A stretch of DNA of 64,000 nt from contig JAGAIM010000116.1 of the NCBI GenBank assembly GCA_017626555.1, positions 98,901 to 162,900 of the forward strand, written 5' to 3'. Positions 36,561 to 46,025 of the stretch are shown in pieces. Source of the DNA: Bacteroidales bacterium (GTDB lineage Bacteria; Bacteroidota; Bacteroidia; Bacteroidales; UBA932). The first letter of the stretch is position 1. Each line of letters begins with the position of its first letter. The notes beneath the pieces were generated by a model that was not told where the DNA came from, searched no databases, and saw only the letters and a list, made by a program, of their open reading frames with translations. The position numbers and the translations under genes were made by a program.

Positions 36561-37895
36561 TTATTTCAATATGATATATTCGTAAGGGTTTAGATGTATA
36601 TGTCCTTCCAGTCTGATGGTATTGTCAGTCATAAGGTCTGTGCACTGCTTTCCCGCCCATTCTGCAGGAAGAGCGAAGGTGTAGTCCTCGTGACGTACAT
36701 TTACAAGCACAAGAACAGAATCATCTTCAAGGCTCTTCTGGAATGCGAGTATGTTCTCGTCAGGATAGGCTGTAATCTCACCTTTGCGGATAGCAGGTAT
36801 CCTGTTGTAATTGTCGAGGAGTCTGGTGTATTCCTTGTTGAGTTCCTGGCAGTTCTCCCAATTCATCGGCACATATCTGAAGAAATTGATTCTGCCTGGA
36901 TATCCCACTTCCTGCGAGCCATATACAAGAGCACCGCCGTGGAGGTATGTGGAAGCAACGAATGCAGCCATAGAAGCCCTCTCTCCGCCGAACTCCCTGA
37001 TAGGGGACATCTTGTCGGACTCGTCGTGGTTTGTGGTGAAACGGAGTTTCACACATCCATCAGGGATTCCTGCATACTCGGCTGAGTCAGCAGCGAAAAG
37101 AGTGTGTGCAGGCTGTGCGGGACCGCGTCTTCCTCCGTTGAAAACCCTTCTTACCGCCTCAAGATAGTCCCAGGCATAGTTCATTTCAAATCCTGCGTCA
37201 AAATGATCCTTTCTCTTTCCTTCTGCAAGAAGGAGAAGTTTGTGGTCAGGAATAGCGCGGAGCGAATCGCAGCACTGCTTCCAGAAATCGAAAGGCACGA
37301 AGTCGGCAGCATCACAACGGAATCCGTCGATGCCGACTTCTGTAACCCAGTATTTCATAGCGTCGATCATTGCCAGACGCATCTCGGCATTGTCGAAGTT
37401 GAGGTCTGCAACATCGAGCCAGCCGGTATTGGCCGGAGATACGATATCACCGTTCTCGTCCAGGGTGTACCACTCCTTATGCTCCATCCAGTTGCTGTCC
37501 CAGGATGTGTGGTTGGCTACCCAGTCAACGATGACACTCATACCCTTCTGATGACATTTTGCAACGAGGCTCTTGAATTCATCCAGAGTACCGAACTCCG
37601 GATTCACGCCTTTATAGTCGCTGATGCAGTAAGGGGAGTTTACAGTCTTGATCTGTCCCACAGGATATATGGGCATAAACCATACTACGTTGGTACCCAA
37701 GGCCTTGATCGAGTCAAGATGCTCGGACACCGCATTGAATGACTTTTCAGGAGCGAACACGCGAGGGTTCACCTGATACATTACTACGTCCTCCGGAGCA
37801 GGAACTTCATATCCTCCTTCGCAGGTGCAGTTGCTGCTACAGGATATAAGCAGCATAATGGCCATAAGGCCGGCAAATATATTTTTGTAGGTCAT
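36561..37895 (-). CDS. GH13 alpha-amylase lipoprotein (first copy)
   Basis: A surface lipoprotein amylase (lipobox L-I-S-C, Cys19) that hydrolyses alpha-1,4-glucan. The catalytic triad is complete: Asp195 in GFRCDAAD, Glu225 in LLAEG and Asp291 in TNHDESD. The barrel begins with VVMYQVNPRVFAPEKSF and has VDWVANHTSWD as region I. At 444 aa it is much shorter than SusG of Bacteroides thetaiotaomicron and has no CBM58-like insert. Its start codon overlaps the stop of the upstream amylase (TAATG), so the two are translationally coupled. The two proteins are clearly paralogous along their whole length. Confidence 0.92.
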   Translation of the reverse strand: MTYKNIFAGLMAIMLLISCSSNCTCEGGYEVPAPEDVVMYQVNPRVFAPEKSFNAVSEHLDSIKALGTNVVWFMPIYPVGQIKTVNSPYCISDYKGVNPEFGTLDEFKSLVAKCHQKGMSVIVDWVANHTSWDSNWMEHKEWYTLDENGDIVSPANTGWLDVADLNFDNAEMRLAMIDAMKYWVTEVGIDGFRCDAADFVPFDFWKQCCDSLRAIPDHKLLLLAEGKRKDHFDAGFEMNYAWDYLEAVRRVFNGGRRGPAQPAHTLFAADSAEYAGIPDGCVKLRFTTNHDESDKMSPIREFGGERASMAAFVASTYLHGGALVYGSQEVGYPGRINFFRYVPMNWENCQELNKEYTRLLDNYNRIPAIRKGEITAYPDENILAFQKSLEDDSVLVLVNVRHEDYTFALPAEWAGKQCTDLMTDNTIRLEGHIHLNPYEYIILK

Positions 37896-39247
37896 TATTT
37901 CTCGATTTTCCAGATTTTGTACTGATATGCTTCAAGATTCAAGGCTGCAGGAATGTTTTCTGACTTGCCGGTCATCATATCCACCGCCTTGTCTCCTGCA
38001 CGCTCCATAGGAGTCTTGACCTGTACGGCAGATCCGCTTGTATTGGCAACGACAAGCAGTCCTGCCTTGTAGTAAATGGATGCGATATCTCCAGTGTTGT
38101 AAAGAACCGGCTCTCCTCCTCTGAGTGGTGCAGACTCTTGGTATGCCGCCATAACTTTCTGATATTCTTCAGTGTATGAGGGATTGCTGTCCCAGTCCAT
38201 AAGTACATTGGTGAAGAAGTTGACAGTCTTTGCATATCCGATCTCCTGAGAACTGTAGATCAGAGGGATACCTCCCATATATGCCGAGATGACAAATGCG
38301 GACATCGCACCACGCTCTCCCTTGTACATAGTGATAGGGGAGGATTCGTTCATAGCCTTGTCGTGGTTAGTGGAGAATCTGAGCCTTTCCTTACCCTCGG
38401 CCAGTCCCTTGTATTCGTTTCCGTGTGCCTCGTAAAGTCTTGATACATCCATTCTTCCGCTGAATACAGATGCAAGTTTCGACTGGAAATCCCATCCGTA
38501 TAGCATCTGGAATCCGCAGTCGAGAAGACCCAGTTCGGAACCTTCTGCAAGAAGGACAGCATCAGACTTCAGAGCCAGTACTGCATCTAATGCATCTTTC
38601 CAGAAATCCATAGGTACACCATCTGCATAGTCGCATCTGAATCCATCTATGTCTGCTTCCTTGATCCAATATGTCATTGCATCAATCATCGCGGTGCGGA
38701 GTTCCTTGCTGTTGAAATTGAGGTCGGCCACATCGTTCCAGCCCATACCGGCAGGAGATATTATGTTGCCGTTTGCATCCTTTGTAAACCAGTCCGGATG
38801 TTCTGTAATCCAGACATTGTCCCAGGATGTATGGTTGGCGATCCAGTCCAGTATCACCTTCATATCCATAGAATGCGCCTTCTTCACAAGTGATTTCAGA
38901 TCATCGATAGTTCCGTATGAACTGTTCACGGCCTTGAAATCCCTTATACAATATGGAGAACCTACGGAATTCTTCGACCCCTGTTGCTGGATCGGCATAA
39001 GCCATACGACATTTACTCCCAGATCCTGGATCTCGTCGAGACGTTCTTCGATCGCTTTCAGCGACTTGCTTGAGGCGAACACTTTCGGGTTGGCTTCATA
39101 AATGACCATTGTGTTCCCTGGCTCGGTCACTTCGGGAGTTTCAGGCCCTTGCTGATCAATGGGATCGTTATTTTCATTCCCGCAACCTGCTGCGCTCAGG
39201 ACGAGCGCAGCAAGAAGGGAAATGAACAGTGTTTTATTTAACTTCAT
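37895..39247 (-). CDS. GH13 alpha-amylase lipoprotein (second copy)
   Basis: A paralogue of the adjacent amylase with lipobox S-A-A-G-C (Cys22) and the triad Asp206 in GFRCDYAD, Glu235 in LLAEGSE and Asp296 in TNHDKAM. Shared segments include NPKVFASSKS, NVVWLMPIQQ, VGSPYCIRDFKAVNS and LDWIANHTSWD. Like its neighbour it lacks extra binding modules, so substrate capture probably depends on the multi-CBM lipoprotein encoded just upstream. Its start overlaps the stop of that gene as TAATG. Differences in the loops after regions II and III suggest the two copies may prefer different chain lengths, which is inference. Confidence 0.92.
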   Translation of the reverse strand: MKLNKTLFISLLAALVLSAAGCGNENNDPIDQQGPETPEVTEPGNTMVIYEANPKVFASSKSLKAIEERLDEIQDLGVNVVWLMPIQQQGSKNSVGSPYCIRDFKAVNSSYGTIDDLKSLVKKAHSMDMKVILDWIANHTSWDNVWITEHPDWFTKDANGNIISPAGMGWNDVADLNFNSKELRTAMIDAMTYWIKEADIDGFRCDYADGVPMDFWKDALDAVLALKSDAVLLAEGSELGLLDCGFQMLYGWDFQSKLASVFSGRMDVSRLYEAHGNEYKGLAEGKERLRFSTNHDKAMNESSPITMYKGERGAMSAFVISAYMGGIPLIYSSQEIGYAKTVNFFTNVLMDWDSNPSYTEEYQKVMAAYQESAPLRGGEPVLYNTGDIASIYYKAGLLVVANTSGSAVQVKTPMERAGDKAVDMMTGKSENIPAALNLEAYQYKIWKIEK

Positions 39248-41064
39248 TATTCAATAGGAGTTACGCCTTCAGATGTCACTGTAAGGTAGAGGTCACGGTC
39301 AGCCTTTACATTGTAGTCGGCAAGTTGAGTACCGCCTCCATTGTTGTTGAAGATAAGATTGCAGGATGTTCCGAATCCGTTTGCAGGAATCTCGAATACC
39401 TTGTATTCCTTACCGTCAACAGTCTCTGTGGTGCAAGCGGCACCTGGCCATCCTCCGACAATGTCGTTGATGTCACCCCAAGAGTACATTGTGATAGCAT
39501 CCCAACCGGTCTTGTCGTCAACATATACCTTCACAGCAGGTGCTGTACCGATCTCGGCTGCAGTCTCGCCTGCAACAAGGAAGTTGTACTGAGCGATTTT
39601 GACAACTGGTGTGTCGTACTGAGCGCCGTTATTGTTGTTCAGGATAGGATGATATTCAAGGTCGTACGCTGTAGCGGTAGTCTCTACTCTGCTGTATGCA
39701 GCGCCGCCGCAAGTCACATTGTTCTCAAGTGCAACCCCCGGCCATTTACCGAAGATTTCAGGAAGATCTGTGCCCCAGGCATACATATATGCAGCATCAT
39801 ATCCAGTGTTGTTCTTGACATAGAATACTACAGGGACAGAAGCAGGTGTCTCAGGCTCTGGTTCCTTGTTTATGCAGTCCTTGCAACCGTCACAGTCACA
39901 GTCGCAACCGCCTTCTTCTTCGCCGCCTTCTTCTTCGCCGCCTTCTTCACCACCGTCAGAATCGCGGTTGAACGGATCTTCTATAACTGTGCAGTCCTTC
40001 TCACCTGAGAGCAGATAGAAGTGGTCAACCACATCGGCACTGAATGCTACAGGCATATCACCGGTCTGTACACCGTTATCGTTGTTGTTGAAGATAAGGT
40101 TCTGTGCGAGACCCTCGACATCAGCGATAGCATACTCGAAGTATGTGTATTCCACTCCGGCAATCTTAACAGTTCCGACAGGCTGCTGGCCAGGCCAAGT
40201 ACCGCCAAGATCATTCACATCACCCCACTGATAGAGGGCAACTGCCTCCCAGCCGGCCTGATTGTCAACATATACACGGATAGTACCCTCGTGTGCAGGG
40301 AGTGAGTTTGCTGCCTGCACGCCCTCGTCTGTGATGGTGAGGAAGTATTCATCCTTGTCAAGGGTCACGTTGTAGTCGGCAAGTTGTGAACCGTTGTCGT
40401 TATTGTTGAAGATAAGGTTGAGATTAAGACCTCTGTTGCCTTCGCCAAGGTCGAAGTATGTCCAAGTCGTTCCATCGATGACAATCTCGCCGGTAGGCTG
40501 CATTCCAGGCCATCCGCCGAATGCCTCGGCATCACCCCAAGCATAGAGAGCGAGAGCCTCCCAACTGGTCTGGTTGTCAACATATACTACAGGGCCGTCG
40601 TGCTCGATCTCAGGAGCCACATAGAAGAATAAATTCCAATATGACAGATAGATGTTTGCTCTTGTACCCGGAGCAGGATTCTCAGTGCGGTTTACAGCCT
40701 CGTTCTTTGCTGTTCTCTCTTCGCCTTCACGTACAGAGATGAAGCGATAGCCATCAGCAAGTGTCTTTCCGCTTACGAAAGTTGAAGGATCGAGGTAGAT
40801 ACCCCACTTCTTGTCGATGGTGGTGGATTTCTCAAGATGCCACCTTACATCCCCAGCGGCAACTTCGTCACCACCGTTGAATGCACCTGAGATGTAGATC
40901 ACATCGTCAGCCTTCGTGCTTGAAGGAACGATGACCTCAAGGAGAATCATTCCCTCCTTGGTCTCAAAGGCAGGCTGCTCGTGATCAAAGACGATTTCTT
41001 CCTGAGCGCAGGAGCCGAGGAGCATCATCAGAGGCAGCATAAGCCAGTTAAATATCTTTTTCAT
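39247..41064 (-). CDS. SusE/F-position starch-binding lipoprotein with four CBM26-like repeats
   Basis: A 605-aa surface lipoprotein (lipobox L-L-G-S-C, Cys19) with no catalytic signature. After an N-terminal beta domain (~30-150) come four ~95-aa repeats at ~157-245, ~258-345, ~405-495 and ~508-605. Each has a VYVDNQTSW-like first strand, a Y-x-W-G motif, a W-P-G motif and L-I-F-N-N-N, the pattern of starch-binding CBM26-type modules. Between repeats 2 and 3 a linker at ~368-398 is made of Gly-Glu-Glu units followed by CDCDCDGCKDC, with five cysteines. It replaces both SusE and SusF of the classical system and likely holds starch at the surface. Confidence 0.85.
   Translation of the reverse strand: MKKIFNWLMLPLMMLLGSCAQEEIVFDHEQPAFETKEGMILLEVIVPSSTKADDVIYISGAFNGGDEVAAGDVRWHLEKSTTIDKKWGIYLDPSTFVSGKTLADGYRFISVREGEERTAKNEAVNRTENPAPGTRANIYLSYWNLFFYVAPEIEHDGPVVYVDNQTSWEALALYAWGDAEAFGGWPGMQPTGEIVIDGTTWTYFDLGEGNRGLNLNLIFNNNDNGSQLADYNVTLDKDEYFLTITDEGVQAANSLPAHEGTIRVYVDNQAGWEAVALYQWGDVNDLGGTWPGQQPVGTVKIAGVEYTYFEYAIADVEGLAQNLIFNNNDNGVQTGDMPVAFSADVVDHFYLLSGEKDCTVIEDPFNRDSDGGEEGGEEEGGEEEGGCDCDCDGCKDCINKEPEPETPASVPVVFYVKNNTGYDAAYMYAWGTDLPEIFGKWPGVALENNVTCGGAAYSRVETTATAYDLEYHPILNNNNGAQYDTPVVKIAQYNFLVAGETAAEIGTAPAVKVYVDDKTGWDAITMYSWGDINDIVGGWPGAACTTETVDGKEYKVFEIPANGFGTSCNLIFNNNGGGTQLADYNVKADRDLYLTVTSEGVTPIE
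39890..39965 (-). repeat. 15-bp tandem repeat coding the Glu/Gly and Cys/Asp linker
   Basis: On the plus strand the unit TTCTTCTTCGCCGCC is repeated about two and a half times, next to a run of CAGTCACAGTCGCA coding the Asp-Cys units on the other strand. The repeat stays in frame, so copy-number change would lengthen or shorten the linker by five residues at a time. Confidence 0.75.
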
Positions 41065-41080
41065 ACTTATGGTCTGTTAA

Positions 41081-42883
41081 TTATAAATAGTTAGGATTCT
41101 GGACAAGACCTGGGTTAACCAGAAGTGCTGATGCAGGAAGCGGATACCACTCGTACTTTCTGTCACGCTTTGCAGGATATGAACCATATCCGTCAGATTC
41201 TACGCGACCGAAGAACCACCACTGTCCCTGTGTGAACTTGTCGAAACGGCGAAGATCTGTACGACGACGGCGACCCTCACCGAGGAATTCGATACCCCAC
41301 TCGTGGAGCATCCAGTCGTTGTCGTATGAAGAGAAGCCCATAGGGAGTGCGAGAGCATCATCAGCATTGTCGAAATATCTGCTCTTCACGCTCTTCACGA
41401 GATCCTTGGCAGCCTCTGTCTGGCCGGCGCGGAGTTTACACTCAGCAAGTGTATATACAACTTCTGCGATACGGAATTCAACTTCGTCGATATTCTGGAA
41501 ATCGATACCGGCATCCTGAGGATAGATAGGATACTTGATCATACGGATACCGGAGTTGGTCTCACCCCAGCGTGGATGCATAACGGTCTGGAGAGGTGTA
41601 CCGAGGTTAAGGAATGTTCCCACCTGGTCAACATATACCAGATCCTGACCCTCGCGGTCTGCATCAGCCTTGAGAGGAGTAGTACCGTCGTGGCTCATCA
41701 TTGCTCCCTTGAGGAACATACCGCCGTTCCAGGTTCCATCCGCTTCAGCGCGGAAGTTTGCCTTTACGCGGATATCGTTCTTGTTGAATCTTTCATAGAC
41801 TGCTCCAAGTTTGTCGCCATATCCTGCAGATGCATCAAGGAAACACTTTGCTCCTATAGAACCACCAAGGTTCTGAACCTCACCGGAATTGTCGAATGAA
41901 GGTGCAAGACAAGTACAGTTCCATCCTGACTGCTCGTATGTTCCGCCCATATACTCCCAGATGTTGTAAGGAAGGCTAGGCATATTCTTCATCCAACCGA
42001 TGTTGAGTTGGCCTACTTCAGTCGCGAAAGCCATCACTACCTCAGGACAGTTCACGTTGTCGATGGTGTAGATGTCCCTGTGGTCAGCAGCGATGCTGTA
42101 TGTACCGTACTTGCCGTCAAGGATTTCCTGAGCGAGTGTTGCGCACTCATCATACTTTGCCACGCCGGTAAATACCTCTGAGTTCAAGAGCATACGCATC
42201 TTGAGCATACGGTTCACAGCCTGGTTCATTCTGTTGGATTCGTTCTGTGGAAGAGCCTCCCAGCAGCCGTCGAGTTCCTCTACGATGAAGTCGAAGATCT
42301 TCTGGCAACTTGTATTGAAATCAGGATCGGCAGTGCCCGGAATCTCTGAAGACTCTGCAGATGCCTTGATGTTGAGTGGAAGCGCACCACCCCAGATTTC
42401 ATAAATGTTGTAATATGCCCAGGCGCGGAGTGTGCGGCACTCGGCGATATAGAGGTCGAGTTTCTCCTTAGACATACCGATAGCCTCCGGGGTTACATTG
42501 TTGAGTTCATAGATCACGTTGTTTGCAAGACCTATGGTAGTCCAGGCCTTTTCCCAAGCCTGACGAACGATAGTTGACTCAGCATTCCAGGTATGCGAAG
42601 AGAGGACGAACTTGAGTGCCTCGTCCCATCCCCAGGCACCACCGTTCCAGGTTCTCCACGCAATCTGGTCGGCAGAGAACTCCTGAAGATACCAGAAATA
42701 CTCGCAGTAGCCTAATGCAGCCTCTGCGTAGATGGCTCCAACGGCACCCTGCACACTCGCTTCATCAGCGAAATACACTGATCCGTCAACCCTGTCGAAC
42801 ACTTCTTCATCAAGATTGAAGCAGGAAGTATATGACACGCAGGCTGCGAGCAGCAATGCAATATTCAATATATATCTTTTCAT
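41081..42883 (-). CDS. susD: SusD-like starch-binding lipoprotein
   Basis: The SusD partner of the SusC encoded just upstream. The start at 42883 opens a lipoprotein signal peptide (lipobox S-Y-T-S-C, Cys21); the earlier in-frame ATG adds only three residues. Family features are the N-terminal SVYFADEASVQGAVGAIYAEA, helices with CRTLRAWAYYNIYEIWGG, the C-terminal FRIAEVVYTLAECKLRAG and the end WYPLPASALLVNPGLVQNPNYL, which I quote only as a landmark position ~580-600. The length of 600 aa is normal. Gaps to neighbours are 13-16 bp, indicating one operon with susC and the multi-CBM protein. Confidence 0.95.
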   Translation of the reverse strand: MKRYILNIALLLAACVSYTSCFNLDEEVFDRVDGSVYFADEASVQGAVGAIYAEAALGYCEYFWYLQEFSADQIAWRTWNGGAWGWDEALKFVLSSHTWNAESTIVRQAWEKAWTTIGLANNVIYELNNVTPEAIGMSKEKLDLYIAECRTLRAWAYYNIYEIWGGALPLNIKASAESSEIPGTADPDFNTSCQKIFDFIVEELDGCWEALPQNESNRMNQAVNRMLKMRMLLNSEVFTGVAKYDECATLAQEILDGKYGTYSIAADHRDIYTIDNVNCPEVVMAFATEVGQLNIGWMKNMPSLPYNIWEYMGGTYEQSGWNCTCLAPSFDNSGEVQNLGGSIGAKCFLDASAGYGDKLGAVYERFNKNDIRVKANFRAEADGTWNGGMFLKGAMMSHDGTTPLKADADREGQDLVYVDQVGTFLNLGTPLQTVMHPRWGETNSGIRMIKYPIYPQDAGIDFQNIDEVEFRIAEVVYTLAECKLRAGQTEAAKDLVKSVKSRYFDNADDALALPMGFSSYDNDWMLHEWGIEFLGEGRRRRTDLRRFDKFTQGQWWFFGRVESDGYGSYPAKRDRKYEWYPLPASALLVNPGLVQNPNYL

Positions 42884-42896
42884 TTCATTCAAATTA

Positions 42897-45842
42897 TTAG
42901 AAGTTCATTGTAAGACCCAGAGTCACCTGAGCAGCAAGTGGATATGCACCAGAGTTGTCGATGCTTGGTGTCAGACCGTTTGAAGCAAGGATTGATGGAT
43001 CGTTTCCTGAATAACCGGTGAGAGTGAAGAGATTCTTCGCTGAGAGATATACTCTCATCTTCTTGAGAATCTCAGTGTTTGCTGGAGTGAAATTATAGCC
43101 GAGAGTAAGGCTCTCGAGTTTGAACCAGTCACCCTTCTCAAGGAAGTATGATGAAATCACACCACCGCTGGCATATACGTCCTTGTCAGCAAGGTATGCT
43201 GAACGGAGAACGTTGTCAGAACCTGCTCCGATAAGGCCCATACCGTATTTCTGCATATTGAAGATCTCGAATCCGAGGGCTCCTCTGAAGAAGATGTTGA
43301 GGTCGAAGTTCTTGTATCTGAGAGAGTTGTTCCACGAAATGAAGTGTGTAGGAACACCGTTGCCGATGTATTTCTTCTCGGCAGGATCTGCTGTAGAAGC
43401 AAGTACAGGACCATTTGCTGTCTGGACAAGAATGTTGCCGTTCTCGTCGATTCCGGCGTGCTCAAATCCGTAGAACTGACCTACCTTGCTGCCTTCCTGA
43501 ACGCGGAAGAAATACTCGTTGGCTCCTACGCCACCCTTAGAACCCATATCTACGTATGATGCCTTGTAGATATTGTTCGAAAGGTTCTTCATAATGGTGT
43601 TTCCAGTTGACCAGTTCGCACCCATTGTCCAGGTGAAGTCTTTGGTAGAGAAAATGTCACCGTCAAGAGATACCTCGATACCGCGGTTCTGAGTTGTACC
43701 TACGTTCACGAGAATGCTTGAGTAGATGTATGGAGGCTGAGGTGCCGTATAATTATAGAGGAGATCCTGTGACTGTCTGTCGAAGAGATCGATCGATCCA
43801 CGGAGACGGCCGTTAAGGAGAACGAAATCAACACCGATGTTTGTACTTACGAGTTTCTCCCACGCAAGACCAGGGTTTGCGTTCAGTGATGGAGCATATC
43901 CTGTCACCCACTGACCGTTGAAGAAGTAACTGTTACGTGTGCTGTAAGTCGAGAGAGACTGGTATGAGCCGAAGCCTGAACGACCGGTAACACCGTAAGA
44001 AATACGTGGCTTGAGGCTCTGTACGATATGTCCGTGATCCTGAAGGAACGGCATATTGGCCATTTCCCAAGCAACGGAAGCAGCAGGGAAGTAACCCCAT
44101 TTGTTGTTTGTACCGAACTTGGTCGATCCCTCATAACGGAGAGATGCTGAAGCCATAATGATGTCCTTCCAGTTGTAGTTCACACGGCCGAATACCGAAA
44201 CAAGTTTGGAAAGAGACTTTCCGGAGTACATAGAAGCCTTACCTTCTGCGAGGTATGAACCTGCACCGATATTGTTGTACTTCATATTGTCGAATGTGAA
44301 GTCCTGGTTTGACATTCCCATTGACTCGTTGTTGGAATCCTCCCAAGTATAACCTGCTACAGCCTGGATGCTGTGATCCTCAAGATACATAGAGTAGTTC
44401 ACGAGCCACTCGAAGTGGTTGCTCCAGTACTTGTTGTAGTCCAATGAAGCAGTTCCCTTGTAGCCGTTCCAGAATGAAGTGGCAGCATCAGAAGGTCTGT
44501 AATTGTTGGACTTGAAGTCATTATAGTCAAGAGAGTAACTTACGGTGGTGTTGAGGTTGTGTACATCTGTAGTGAGGATGTTCACCTTTCCGGAAACTGT
44601 ACCGAGGAGGTAGAGTCTCTGACCATTGCTGTTGCCCTCGAGAAGAACCATTTCCTTATATGGGTTGGTTGCTCCTGTAGGAGATGTAGGCTGGTAGAAT
44701 GAACCGTCCTCGTTATAGACAGGCATTGTCGGGTTCATTGTAAGCGCTGTTCCGAACAGTCCGTCATTGCCCCATTCCTCGTTCACGCGGCGTGCATTGA
44801 TCGATGCATTCACCTGAAGCCTGTTCTTGAATGCCTTCTGCTCAACTGCAACGCGACCTCCGAACTCCTTACGGCCGGAACGGATGTCAAGACCCTTTGC
44901 GTCCTTGTAGTTGATGGAAGCGTTGTATGAACCACCCTTTGTGCTGCCGTCGATGGCAAGATACTGGTTGTGGTCATATCCGAAATCTCTCATAAGGAGG
45001 CTGTACCAGTCTGTGCTGTAGCCGTAGTCTGTACCTCTTCCCGATCTGCGGAATTCATCAGCAGAAAGGATTTCAGGATGCGGCTTTGCGAAGTTCATAC
45101 CGAACCAACTGTCGTATGTGATGCCAGAAACGCCTTCTCCACCCTCAGAGCCCTTGCGGGTAGTTATGAGAATCACACCGTTTGCTCCTCGTGTACCATA
45201 GATTGCAGCAGAAGCGGCATCCTTGAGCACAGTCATAGACTCGATGTCCTGAGGAGCGATAGTCCTGATGTCACCGCCAGGGACACCGTCGATTACAACG
45301 AGAGGACTGTTGCCTGCCTGGAGTGATGTTGCACCACGGACCTGAAGGTCAGAACTTGAGTTCGGGTTGGCAGCGGCTGCTGTTGTTACATTGAGGCCGG
45401 CAACCTTACCGGTGAGCATCTCCATAGGGTTGTTCATTGCACCCTTGAAGAGGTCATCCTTGCCCACCTGCACGATTGAACTGGAAAGTTCCTTCTTGCT
45501 GAGTGAGCCGTATCCGATCACGACTGTCTCCTCGAGGAACATTGCATCCTCAGTGAGAACGATGTTAGCCGGAACCGCTGATGCCGGATAAGCCTGTGTC
45601 GCGTAGCCGATGCAACTGATCTCGACAATGGCATCGCGACTTGAAACCTTGAGGGAGAAGTTGCCGTCAAAATCAGTTGAGGTTCCGTTTGTGGTGCCTT
45701 GCTCCAATACTGTAGCGGCAGCAACAGGACCAAACTCATCGACAACCGTTCCCTTAACCTCATAGCCGCTCTGAGCGACTGCTGAAAGCGAGAAGACGCA
45801 CGACAGTACGAATCCCGCAAATAAGGTCATTATTCGATTCAT
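42897..45842 (-). CDS. susC: SusC-like TonB-dependent transporter (starch locus)
   Basis: Outer-membrane maltooligosaccharide importer, first gene of the starch operon. The start at 45842 (MNRIMTLFAGFVLSCVFSLS) gives a clear signal peptide, while the 17 codons upstream lie in the leader. In order: a carboxypeptidase-regulatory-like domain (YEVKGTVVDEFGPVAAATVLE), a plug with VVIGYGSLSKKELSSSIVQV and AAIYGTRGANGVILITTRKG, and a beta-barrel ending in VTLGLTMNF. At 982 aa it is within family range. Assignment to starch rests on the downstream amylases, the CBM26-like repeats and the SusR-type regulator upstream. Confidence 0.94.
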   Translation of the reverse strand: MNRIMTLFAGFVLSCVFSLSAVAQSGYEVKGTVVDEFGPVAAATVLEQGTTNGTSTDFDGNFSLKVSSRDAIVEISCIGYATQAYPASAVPANIVLTEDAMFLEETVVIGYGSLSKKELSSSIVQVGKDDLFKGAMNNPMEMLTGKVAGLNVTTAAAANPNSSSDLQVRGATSLQAGNSPLVVIDGVPGGDIRTIAPQDIESMTVLKDAASAAIYGTRGANGVILITTRKGSEGGEGVSGITYDSWFGMNFAKPHPEILSADEFRRSGRGTDYGYSTDWYSLLMRDFGYDHNQYLAIDGSTKGGSYNASINYKDAKGLDIRSGRKEFGGRVAVEQKAFKNRLQVNASINARRVNEEWGNDGLFGTALTMNPTMPVYNEDGSFYQPTSPTGATNPYKEMVLLEGNSNGQRLYLLGTVSGKVNILTTDVHNLNTTVSYSLDYNDFKSNNYRPSDAATSFWNGYKGTASLDYNKYWSNHFEWLVNYSMYLEDHSIQAVAGYTWEDSNNESMGMSNQDFTFDNMKYNNIGAGSYLAEGKASMYSGKSLSKLVSVFGRVNYNWKDIIMASASLRYEGSTKFGTNNKWGYFPAASVAWEMANMPFLQDHGHIVQSLKPRISYGVTGRSGFGSYQSLSTYSTRNSYFFNGQWVTGYAPSLNANPGLAWEKLVSTNIGVDFVLLNGRLRGSIDLFDRQSQDLLYNYTAPQPPYIYSSILVNVGTTQNRGIEVSLDGDIFSTKDFTWTMGANWSTGNTIMKNLSNNIYKASYVDMGSKGGVGANEYFFRVQEGSKVGQFYGFEHAGIDENGNILVQTANGPVLASTADPAEKKYIGNGVPTHFISWNNSLRYKNFDLNIFFRGALGFEIFNMQKYGMGLIGAGSDNVLRSAYLADKDVYASGGVISSYFLEKGDWFKLESLTLGYNFTPANTEILKKMRVYLSAKNLFTLTGYSGNDPSILASNGLTPSIDNSGAYPLAAQVTLGLTMNF

Positions 45843-45950
45843 AGATTTGGGTTGTGTATTAATGGTTAATGTTTGTGCTGCAAAATAACCCAATCTGCGC
45901 GTGTATATGAAAATATTAAGGATTTGTATTGACGGTTTTAATGATTTTAA

Positions 45951-46006
45951 AATACAAAGCGCTGATAATCATAATCTTGATGATTGTGTTATCAGCGCTT
46001 TGTATT
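45951..46006 (-). terminator. Terminator after the susR-like gene
   Basis: Arms 45951-45968 and 45989-46006 (AATACAAAGCGCTGATAA and its exact complement) form an 18-bp perfect stem. On the minus strand the stem is followed by T-rich bases. It lies 20 bp after the stop of the regulator gene and ~110 bp before the susC start, so regulator and operon are separate transcripts. The loop of 20 nt has its own small TCAT/ATGA hairpin. Confidence 0.8.
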
Positions 46007-46025
46007 AATGTATTCTAACCTGTAT

